A stretch of 64,000 bases of DNA from Lachnospiraceae bacterium (GTDB lineage: Bacteria > Bacillota > Clostridia > Lachnospirales > Lachnospiraceae), in contig JAFRSH010000023.1 in assembly GCA_017427685.1 (NCBI GenBank), positions 1 through 64,000 on the forward strand, given 5' to 3'. The notes beneath the pieces were generated by a model. That model was not told the DNA's origin. It searched no databases and saw only the letters and a program-made list of their open reading frames with translations. Positions 59,101-64,000 of this stretch are shown here, piece after piece (positions within the stretch are counted from its first letter, which is position 1; each line of letters begins with the position of its first letter). A program made the translations under genes and the position numbers.

Positions 59101-60202
59101 GTGTCGCGGTAGGTCTCGGTGTGGGCGTAATACGCTCACCTACATCTTCTGCCGGAAGGGGATCGTCAGCCGGTGCCGGAGGCTCAGGAACCTTTGTAGG
59201 ACGGGGAGCACGTGTAGGTCTCTCCTGAGGATCAGGTGTGATCAACTCGCGATCTTCGTCTTCTTCCCTCTCTCCCTCACCGGGAACATCGTTATTTGTC
59301 TCCTCGTCAGACTTGCCACCGTCTGTAGAAGTTGAAGTACGTATCAACCCTTCATCTGTATCGTCGCCTTCTGAATCCCCGGCAACATAATTAGGGTCAC
59401 TGAAATTGTATTCGGGTCTTTCTTTGCTGTCTTCCTCTTCACCCTCCTCTTCAGGTGCCTTTGTGGGAGTAGGTGAAATCTGTTCCTTTACCTTTCTCTC
59501 GGTGTAAAGACCGAGCTTCTCAAGGAACTCAATATATGTGTAATTAAAGCCTCCCAGAGAGATGTTCGCCACCTTGGAAACGGGAGCGATCCTGTTGAAA
59601 AGGAGCGCGTCGCCCGAGTAATAGTAGTAATCGATCTCGTCTTCCATAAAACGGATAAACGAATGAACCGGAATCTCTCCGGCAGTTGTGAGTGAACCTC
59701 CGACAGTAAGGGCATCCGCATTCATGTACAGACCGTTACCGGCATCTACAAGGATAAAGTCCTCTCGATATGCACGCTCCATATCGGTGTTGTATGTAAC
59801 ACCACCGCTCATGTAGAGGTTTTCATAAGAATCAACATATTCGAAAGATCCGGTGATCAGCTTGTCAACACCGCTGGTGAACATGACTGCCGAACCGTTA
59901 TTGATCACGTAAGGATAGTTGGGCGAAATGGGAGTGTAGTCGTTGCCCACATAGAACTTGCCCGACTTTTCGTAGACAATGTCGGACTGAGATGCAGTGA
60001 TCGCAGGGATTGAAGTAACAACAGCGCTTTCGTCGGTCGCATACAAACAATCATGTACCTGTTCTCCGACAAAAAAGCCGTCGTTAACAAGTACAAGCTT
60101 TGCATTGTAGCCGCCTGATACGATAAAAAATATCGATGCGATAATAAGTACAAGAGCGATACCGCCCATGGCTATAAACAGTCCCATGCCGCGTTTCTTC
60201 AT
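47180..60202 (-). CDS. Giant double-anchored surface protein, 4,340 residues
   Basis: GGAGGG is 7 bases before the ATG. N-terminal membrane helix at about 8-30. Residues of about 35-235 resemble domains in the two preceding operon proteins. About 245-436 is a Pro/Thr/Glu/Ala-rich linker (TPTPRPTATPLPTPT). Fibronectin-III-like segments run from about 440 to 1500, broken by a charged coiled-coil stretch at about 950-1050. About 1600-3570 is a long beta-helix region with GLUG-type repeats (GGLVGH, GGMVGYTVNGIELENVYA, GGVVGY). A beta domain lies at about 3630-3920, a disordered Gly/Glu/Thr-rich linker at 3920-4120, a helical stalk at about 4130-4300, then a second membrane helix (FIAVLIAVVLAGGLTWALIY) and a basic tail. 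Both ends are thus cytoplasmic and some 4,270 residues outside. No HExxH protease motif seen. Confidence 0.9.
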   Translation of the reverse strand: MKKRGMGLFIAMGGIALVLIIASIFFIVSGGYNAKLVLVNDGFFVGEQVHDCLYATDESAVVTSIPAITASQSDIVYEKSGKFYVGNDYTPISPNYPYVINNGSAVMFTSGVDKLITGSFEYVDSYENLYMSGGVTYNTDMERAYREDFILVDAGNGLYMNADALTVGGSLTTAGEIPVHSFIRFMEDEIDYYYYSGDALLFNRIAPVSKVANISLGGFNYTYIEFLEKLGLYTERKVKEQISPTPTKAPEEEGEEEDSKERPEYNFSDPNYVAGDSEGDDTDEGLIRTSTSTDGGKSDEETNNDVPGEGEREEDEDRELITPDPQERPTRAPRPTKVPEPPAPADDPLPAEDVGERITPTPRPTATPLPTPTLIPFIEATSTGEDPMVPAPAAEAAPAAPAPAAAAPVPIPREYKDKPGRPVYYEEWKKPEVHLGDITTGTFTIFLDNFNIENAQFLYKRYGVQFFVKEGTDDSGKLVYSKTVLGSGALRLAQPFKPETTYTMKVVLNYINAYGDVMTEDIMDYGKATFTTKSRDYLDKLDLTYTKGEKESNSFILDDMYFGIVRDNPGNRFIESVEYLSRLEFVVTNAADSRDTREVTLTSSDLNKLRKGEFLKYESSRIFRANSEYNYVIHAYDRGGVRLLFANGTDEISGSFKTCTERPRATFRVQNNKIKDYTVAIRLSNSGNAGIQHTRFRIVDTTGQVVKTEVEYLTVPTSGAISFAIKEDDYEHYFPAALLDGIWDESAGAAGVDSNRYKEIAVKFTNLTDQCVYILEVIADCDIYKFDASDFENGIIPDDIKWREEQLGQSKFTTASIASLGNLFLDNDIPATEENLSEGQLYMTLRIGERTNEQLLDLIENITVGFYKGIKDESGNDTGTFEDTPDPNAQISFVICDVTEDTDYTDVASVIEGTRPPELGEWIRLSNIAAQAKYDSVLTDYYPTALNDTRNAYTEMSDVFDETTGENIPIKYADRKAEADEAQRKLDNGEVGIGSEEYNKLVAIIDDFAILDGMLESQALEVARAEAEKEKKLEYDRKFAELSGGQSTDVYIVNGQFTFGSEYGGDQKRIIDQLMTETDPATATGSAIGLKYSKELRIAVTGLDTNTQYQMKATAHASVGTSGHHSDVRTVLSRSTFRTYRKRATINLQAYYASSSFFTLFGLSVNDPDGAISEYPIDLIVTNRAGDVMGSRKFNSVSDTFEELRFNNLAREEEYTVRFIAKGYNKGWTKASGEISKEIFVNDRDESLKIVTHESIKADISLMSINDAYDLAPEVRVMVGSSGQQSGNITGKFSNQTTGTCNYWLTKGQLSIDKNYYIAGAAQKINGAKVYLQQAVYKIKVDLGDESYNIIEPGIYPTRNRYTHYQLFADEACTQPLSDYDDPNAFVRVDAHDASTNAALSRNYWTSNYIRLNTYLTGNDVTVYLKATPLNLDNPLGGKSTDNSGVYMFSGLSFHKFGDKAYTANINAILKDDFGQLGSGSVSKYYVRVYEKEGEESAGSSGYHLISERVHEWRELLQSEDREHASDNCLLDMYEYDPYDPDGHGTPLGQKTFVGGSNQIDTNFGVRVSTGKYYRLELWVKINNYSVRVGTVVFTSDRIIHAINDENDLYDAYCHPSESYIVTNDLVIDRANIFNTKLFNGVIDFDGHTLVHKTAEYLIHTLGPYGEIRNLVFQKGDGLNNYKNLRGVVYDNRGHLNGIMVVYKNKIEPLGYYDNAGVWQWNEGRNVSNFRESQWIRGMLCENNYPTGVVENFSIDLQEDMHFWYADGVALAVYTNYGIVRNGYTCTTTGAKIRQLAEWEEYKKVHSNETTAKNYYTSSYYTGGIVRRNVNGIIESVYGLVDMELRNNDTNSIYKKGAIVCGLNEGYVRNSFSAAKVLTYKENDGQHRYVAQYGISPANLNFVEGNNVYGHSSNVYHYSCGLDYGKCIDYRGLAYDSNEIRKELLYDYHWYESLFDSDDITKPGQWEYDNIDRGCYPHVRMDECMPAQPMIALPAITQTVNEIVPLAAIVTEQNDAEAFATVTFYNPNSYVVNSIEVENLSTRILQQWEEGKFYYVNVRLYNPLKYYDVYNLRSFRFSTRGSSSVYDKTLDAREYVAVYASFYKPIRGVEDFASISYGLDENYKLANDIDFAGYDAKVFAVSRRNSSGVIQADYNTDDNNYCFTGKFDGDNHEISNIDVGDVGFVFGKVAGPIRNLVVRNIHTMDQSIFGATKSTAKYMGLVATFRSGGSLDNVHVYGARFENITQFCGVLLARNYFENQITNCSVHDVYLSTGMPVDNSTAASVGGLVGHNDLGLIIHNCYIDNFEIHADQAGDIYGIGGMVGYTVNGIELENVYAVRGQINTNYSNAGGLIGSVMSMNDVSTSSKSNYYTEEYFIRNYYTDVDIVTMADNVGGVVGYTSKLSGWDWNYGVVFGRIVSKSSSVDPATLGPVVGFYTGTSNADKKGIRLGKHQYVYDQYNMDGKPFVSHDKEETETSRLAYFNTISYDALTTTGSYAGKVTYGWEDALLRPRLAWKDKFEINETDISNGIMPKLYYSYTDESGNLMLLPGQQDFSLQPSELEVKEFTVSECNDAFNEYPQLALTLSHDDSIMIESDGSGIEFDGAEWNATPTVTTITENGKVVGTSIFGTLRLYNTATLGGQEQKVVQAKDKYFLTAVNYKKSTIATMPAIEANTAGKTVDKKKNVYLNLGFNEGWISIGSEAEWNALMSSSRFGTRGYNIYITADLNFDNEINGLQHNVIVNHFIGNKGGNGSPFNDDGTYDTSRAVKIKGISLYECDTDGNTSAFIEQATGRVAGITFEKCNIAQTYDAGVTKSKASNKTAVIGIVNGRIQNLKFKDITLTAFASANMAPIGFIYNISRNIEVEDINVIQFKRGIYYLSTYANRGGYVAFMGKFAGIDGLKARRVYLDAAGQCMGGVAGTQVGGTYIWDVDAEDIVSFSRLNSSNVPSSFIGGIIGNAKDRGTYQRAGKLHIENVFVSGHSYVGGIAGRAYIGGWNSDGYRRTTGTGVDGNISLYPLDNGTTDESIRSWVKNGLMMSYAGESIGGGVGLGGAWKMDVEDSVVLGGSYTGGVVGRYAAIDCRSKNVYVSRIHEKVGGESLKRTDDTWPSMFFRPGSNYKNEIDSVFSATGIYVNDTDGTNPVTKKSYVGKENSSITSHDDEQQKGEGKYFEWKNAILGKVDNESDAELKALRKSFWDEATWGMTSYRGGDTFGTQEWQYGRQGKVREALGVALSGTTEYSAAGTTIQGLHNTDRQIKFNYNESMYNPKVTTRYDYIGGVVGYATGARTLVAEDTYVFAPRSLYVGGIGGRVSAYDSNYTSFGGNYSFVVKNCDIVGGDNVGGAIGEIFRYNAQAIFVDSQTVVEARRYDATSRTGSKVGGIAGRVYMGSSSVSEHPQFKYIVSAATVIGESNVGGLMGAYEQDFYTDSSDVGWLALGNVIIKGTQSSDRTKGDLIMNRLAGSVNYVKTGAIYKDALLQVKKNPVDTSDADRGIKLRNVPQSETYYTQSGDDYVNTHVDSKVKNRIQKYDNDRLKATGGTAYTSLEWPTQTGMTTSNYTTNRFKYEDVASGFMPTLTMGGSTQNNATWGMKDLYDWDRVKLALPGVSYGSGSGGNSQGGGLIDLSGMPQATLYSSGVDTISIDFSRIDPAYTWTVSIGGQIVSGVVDRKTISFTYDFVSDVTVVVTGAEGETVVASTGAELAHYVSAAGGSYNILAAEGIMRGSGSSTLPTRYGEFVNLYDGKALERDGSIIELETGVVTDATSRGTVTLDERTPAPLATGEYGGYRIETYATYSVTTDLSTGESTVRDGFLFYTDGKSLQSIRTSQKVRPDSVILYSDLENTYFAALGSDRKLQVLLDEAFKVPEGISTEGIYEMSSSREIRAPYCIVRYANGGLCAFNFVTGEILYEQAASRGVASGGGDASSGSRAVSFAHAMELSDALRSGAVNVDGIVRRSPVSGEEITSTDVVEGPYLDGSGNATDGIDSGIGERDAVNGTGTEVGEESVDGQPEPNTEDVVGSEDRSAGGGEGEKEELTTGTQPEDNGAGGGDVGDGPSGRALIPAETGTPDGTEGEVPQTGEAPAGNVGGNTINGTNTINGENGNTDGEVSVAQTGGANSTLGSEAAQTSNTSVDPALLASVESEATSLIEDGSLSLDTITEILGTSESEARIKLFGAAAKIADEDGLSVRDAIAAAFKDIVLNPADYIEEPVIEHATFGLTEKESAFARDMEIIRNSLKSGNTIDPSTLNFVPVFNPETGEYELFEMEELLTGQDEAVKSIEERLAESGKFINTANSFRSGSEESKASRDYRGFIAVLIAVVLAGGLTWALIYKKRKEGSR

Positions 60203-60231
60203 CCTGTAACCCTCCGTTTTCTTTCTCTGTC

Positions 60232-61650
60232 TCAGTCAAAAAATGATCTATACAAACCGGGCTGTGATGCAACAAGCAACTCTTCTCCATCAGCAGTCAG
60301 GATATCCCGCTTGATGACATCAACGCCTCCACCGTCCTCAAAGGTGACTCTGACGGAACCGGTCTGCAAAATATACGAGTAAGATTTGTCCTCTCCCGTA
60401 TCGTAGAAGTCAAGTCTGTCAAATCCGTCGTAAGTGACGCACGAAAACGGCGCCAGTTCAAACGACATATCAGCCCACGAAAGTGTAACAGCTTCCGTAA
60501 AAAGGAAGTTCTCCAAGCCGTCAAATAAAACACCGCGCGGGAGGAGCTTTTTTACGCTCTCATCCGAAGTAACCGCGTAGATCTCACCGTTTTCCCCGAT
60601 CTCTTTCGTAATCCTCGAGAAAGCGGGGAGCGAATACTGCTTCTTGCCTTCCGTATCTACAAAACCGTAGTCGGCCGGAAGGTAAACATATTCTCCTCCG
60701 TAAAGCGGACCGCTTTGGATCTGCGTAGCGAGTTCTTCTCTCTTCTGATACCATGCTCCGTTCAGGCTGTACACTTCCAGATTTTCAGGAAGGTCATAAC
60801 GGTTTCCGAGGAAGTACTGGTAAGTTGCCTCAGGAACTATAAGGCTGGTGTCTTCAATGGGTTTTGGTGCCTCCGCCGACTCCTCGATGTCATCGAGATC
60901 TATATTCTCAAGTCCGCTCACGGCACTGTCTCTTTCAACAGTGAGTCCGAGTACCGCAAGGAAATCATTCATAACGTAGCTCTGACCGTCAACACTTACA
61001 AGGCTGTCTTTCGTGATACCGTGAGACGAACGTATCGCCTCTGTATCGGAAATGCTTGCCGTCTTCATGCTGTAACTGTCAAAAAGCACAAGCTCCATCG
61101 GAGATATCGTAAAGCTCTCACCGGGTGAAGTGACGGTAAACTCGTTAAGCGCAAGGAAAAGATTCTTTGTGCACGAAAGAAGCAACAGCCCTTTGCCTGA
61201 ATCTCTCCTTGTATAATCATCCCCAAAAAATGCTTCTTTTATGAGAAATGCATTCCCTTCTACCTTACGTAACTTGAGGTTTTTTTCAAGGAAAACAGCG
61301 TCTTCCCAAGGAATATAGATATAACTGTTATTATCAAAGAACAACGGAAGCTGCGATGAAAGCTTCTCACCGTTGTACTCGATCGACCCGTCCCCGATCA
61401 CGGCCTTTCCGTCCGAAGACAGTACACATACGATCTCGCTTATATCGGTTTCGGCTCCGGGAACCTTCATTATACTCAAAAGCCTGTTCGTGTTGACAAA
61501 AGCGTAACCGTAATCCTTAAAAACAACTTCTCTCTCGGATCCCGAGAAAAAAATAATTCCCAGAAGCACCACAAGGGCGAGCACAAGAGGTAAAACCACA
61601 AATGCCGCTCTTTTTGATATAAGGCTCTTAGCCCCGGATGTTTTTTTCAT
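60232..61650 (-). CDS. Single-pass membrane protein of the F1-like ATPase locus
   Basis: 472 residues from the ATG at 61650, directly after the preceding stop. Basic N-terminus, one membrane helix at about 17-38, the rest outside. Two related halves are suggested: both contain a hydrophobic/acidic pattern such as PLFFDNNSYIYIPWEDAVFL and GGEYVYLPADYGFVDTEGKK, and FTISPMELVLFDSYS versus FELAPFSCVTYDGFDRLDFY. The same pattern occurs in the ectodomains of the neighbours on both sides. No known family recognised. Lies 29 bp before the giant gene. Confidence 0.72.
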   Translation of the reverse strand: MKKTSGAKSLISKRAAFVVLPLVLALVVLLGIIFFSGSEREVVFKDYGYAFVNTNRLLSIMKVPGAETDISEIVCVLSSDGKAVIGDGSIEYNGEKLSSQLPLFFDNNSYIYIPWEDAVFLEKNLKLRKVEGNAFLIKEAFFGDDYTRRDSGKGLLLLSCTKNLFLALNEFTVTSPGESFTISPMELVLFDSYSMKTASISDTEAIRSSHGITKDSLVSVDGQSYVMNDFLAVLGLTVERDSAVSGLENIDLDDIEESAEAPKPIEDTSLIVPEATYQYFLGNRYDLPENLEVYSLNGAWYQKREELATQIQSGPLYGGEYVYLPADYGFVDTEGKKQYSLPAFSRITKEIGENGEIYAVTSDESVKKLLPRGVLFDGLENFLFTEAVTLSWADMSFELAPFSCVTYDGFDRLDFYDTGEDKSYSYILQTGSVRVTFEDGGGVDVIKRDILTADGEELLVASQPGLYRSFFD

Positions 61651-61652
61651 GC

Positions 61653-62861
61653 TCAATTTACATACTCACTAAGATTTGACGGATTGACAAACAGCATCTG
61701 TTCCGTTCCGTCGGTTTTTATTAAAATATTGGTTCCCAGATCCACCTTCGTGCCGTCTCTCATGAGAGCGTACGCTTCTTTCCCTATCAGACTGTATACG
61801 GCGCATGCATCGGATATCGGATCAAAAAGCATTAGCGAACCGTTGTTTACAGCTGTCAGATACGAGAAGGGAGATATAGTAACAGTCACATCACCGATGG
61901 TTAGCGTAGTATCCTCAAAGAAGATGTAAGTATCACGTCCGTCATAGAGGAAGAAATCACTTGCATCACGTTCTCTGGACTCACTGCTGATATTGTACGC
62001 ACCGTCCTCGTAGGTTATAAGACTCAGGTTGTCGACTCTCTTCGTTGAAGAAATAGCCGGCTGTATGATCGCATACGTACGGGGAAGAAGGATCTTTGAA
62101 GTGCTTCTTCCGTCCCCAAAATAAAGGGGTGTTTCAGCAAGTGTTACCTCTGCTCCGTTCTTGTCTGTAAGAATACAGCCGGACCCCTGCTTACGGATCG
62201 TGGTAGGGTAGTCGTAATACACAAAATCAGACTTGACTACCTGATAGATCTTTGTATCAACCTCAACGCTGTCAAGCCCCGACACTATACTTCCCGCCAA
62301 TCCAGCCGGAAGAACCAGTATTACGAAGCAAAGGAGTGTTGTTATCAAGTGAGTCATTGGACGAACCCTTGTACTGAACTCACGCGTGACACTCTTCCTG
62401 TGCCTCGAAGTGGATGCGCCGAGCAGAACATCTATTGAAAGCAATGTTCTCGCAGCCGCCACAACAACCAAAAGGATGTTGAAGATCACAAGAAGAACGA
62501 TAACGCTTTCTCTCTTCTGAACTTCGTTCAAATAATCGGAGATTATCCCGTTGACATAGACAGCTCCGACACCTGCTGCGGTGAGCATGACGTCACCGAT
62601 GAGTCTTAAAACACATCCAACGAAGATATCCCGTTTAAAGGTAACTACAAACGTCAGACCCATGGTCACCGCTTCCGTGAAGATCACTGCGATCACTGTC
62701 TTCTCTCCGTAGTCGTGAACAAGAGCAGCAGCCACCAGGTAAACAAAGAAACGCAGGATGATAACAGCCATAGTTAAAGAATCAAGCTGGTCAAAGCCTG
62801 CCGCAGCAACCTTAAGGCGACTTGTGCGGTTGTTAAGGTCAAATCTGTTAGCCAACCTCAC
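61653..62861 (-). CDS. Polytopic membrane protein with large ectodomain
   Basis: About 402 residues. The GTG at 62861 is very close to AGGAGG; a TTG at 62855 is better spaced. Five hydrophobic helices in the first 195 residues (about 29-50, 54-75, 78-106, 118-145, 170-195), then an outer domain of about 200 residues. The ectodomain has IFFEDTTLTIGDVTVTISPF then SYLTAVNNGSLMLFDPIS, which resembles the outer domains of the next two proteins. It occupies the place where Fo genes might be expected but shows no resemblance to subunits a, b or c. The gene overlaps the epsilon-like gene by 14 bp. Possible membrane partner of the ATPase. Confidence 0.72.
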   Translation of the reverse strand: MRLANRFDLNNRTSRLKVAAAGFDQLDSLTMAVIILRFFVYLVAAALVHDYGEKTVIAVIFTEAVTMGLTFVVTFKRDIFVGCVLRLIGDVMLTAAGVGAVYVNGIISDYLNEVQKRESVIVLLVIFNILLVVVAAARTLLSIDVLLGASTSRHRKSVTREFSTRVRPMTHLITTLLCFVILVLPAGLAGSIVSGLDSVEVDTKIYQVVKSDFVYYDYPTTIRKQGSGCILTDKNGAEVTLAETPLYFGDGRSTSKILLPRTYAIIQPAISSTKRVDNLSLITYEDGAYNISSESRERDASDFFLYDGRDTYIFFEDTTLTIGDVTVTISPFSYLTAVNNGSLMLFDPISDACAVYSLIGKEAYALMRDGTKVDLGTNILIKTDGTEQMLFVNPSNLSEYVN

Positions 62862-63126
62862 TGTCCTCCTTTAAGAGTATCTTAAACACATTATTCTTGA
62901 TGCAGTAGAAGCCCTTTACACCCTCCAGCTTCCTGACGTCGTTATCGGTCACGATCTCAAGCTCTCCGTCCATCTCACCGAGCGTGGGCATGTAATCAAC
63001 CATGATCAGGAGGTTCGACTTCTTGTCCCTCAGTCTCACCATGTGCACATCATGAAAGACCTCGTAACCTGTTGCGAAGCTGATGAGGATCACTTCTATG
63101 TACTTTTTCTGAAGCTGTTTCTTCAT
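62848..63126 (-). CDS. Short F1 epsilon-like subunit
   Basis: 92 residues; GAGGT five bases before the ATG. KKYIEVILISFATGYEVFHD then VHMVRLRDKKSNLLIMVDYM and PTLGEMDGELEI follows the order of strands in the N-terminal beta-sandwich of AtpC (EVVTPEG...V...VxLPGxxGxxGVLPGHAPL). The C-terminal helical hairpin of normal epsilon is missing. Identification rests on its place right after the beta-type subunit and on this weak pattern. It probably belongs to a specialised ATPase and not to the cell's main ATP synthase. Confidence 0.6.
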   Translation of the reverse strand: MKKQLQKKYIEVILISFATGYEVFHDVHMVRLRDKKSNLLIMVDYMPTLGEMDGELEIVTDNDVRKLEGVKGFYCIKNNVFKILLKEDSEVG

Positions 63127-63134
63127 AAATTACC

Positions 63135-64000
<866 letters not shown>

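Noticed and set aside
47180..60202. M26/Zmp-type metalloprotease
   Set aside because: GLUG-type repeats are common next to such proteases, but no HExxH motif with the third ligand was found in the giant protein.

Overview
The window looks like a chromosomal segment of a Gram-positive, low-to-mid GC Clostridia-type bacterium, probably close to Lachnospiraceae. The reasons are the cysS-mrnC-rlmB neighbourhood, strong AGGAGG-type ribosome binding sites, TTGACA/TATAAT promoters, Pro/Thr-rich surface-protein linkers, and a dlt-like acylation operon. Almost every gene is on the minus strand. No phage, CRISPR array or complete insertion sequence is visible.

Layout. 1-7.8 kb: a secreted surface protein behind a long structured leader, NudC, an ABC exporter and a MATE exporter whose promoters share a palindrome, and a metallo-beta-lactamase-fold enzyme. 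7.8-17.6 kb: an AT-rich, repeat-rich accessory region. It holds several repeat families, a BlaI/M56-peptidase regulatory pair, a DUF4236 / secreted ComEC-like hydrolase / SH3 lipoprotein operon, a broken DUF1016 nuclease gene and an MntA-HepT toxin-antitoxin pair, and it ends at tRNA-Thr and tRNA-Pro. A 21-bp piece of the tRNA-Pro 3' end sits exactly where the SH3 lipoprotein gene is cut off. 17.7-26.6 kb: housekeeping genes (MATE, rlmB, a PfoR-like PTS membrane protein, mrnC, cysS), an NlpC/P60 cell-wall hydrolase and a zinc-ribbon membrane protein. 26.7-31.4 kb: tRNA-Val and tRNA-Met, an EAL protein, a dead transglutaminase-fold protein and an HD hydrolase.

31.5-37.3 kb: a five-gene acylation operon (Asp/Glu-type racemase, DltA-like adenylating ligase, carrier protein, long MBOAT, SGNH-like protein with Cys at the nucleophile position). 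It suggests that a D-amino acid is activated, loaded on a carrier and moved to an extracellular polymer. 37.4-44.8 kb: glmM, glgP and ileS. A compact, strongly structured RNA of about 205 nt lies between glgP and glmM.

44.9-64 kb: the most unusual locus, six tightly packed or overlapping genes. It starts with a divergent F1-ATPase beta-type subunit (cut by the window edge) and a short epsilon-like protein. These are followed not by Fo genes but by a five-helix membrane protein with a large ectodomain, a single-pass membrane protein, a 4,340-residue surface protein anchored in the membrane at both ends, and a sensor with degenerate GGDEF and EAL domains. The three membrane proteins appear to share one extracellular domain. 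My reading is a rotary-ATPase-like engine coupled to a giant surface apparatus, comparable in concept to the F1-like ATPases of Mollicutes. That is inference; what is directly seen is gene order, overlaps and motifs.
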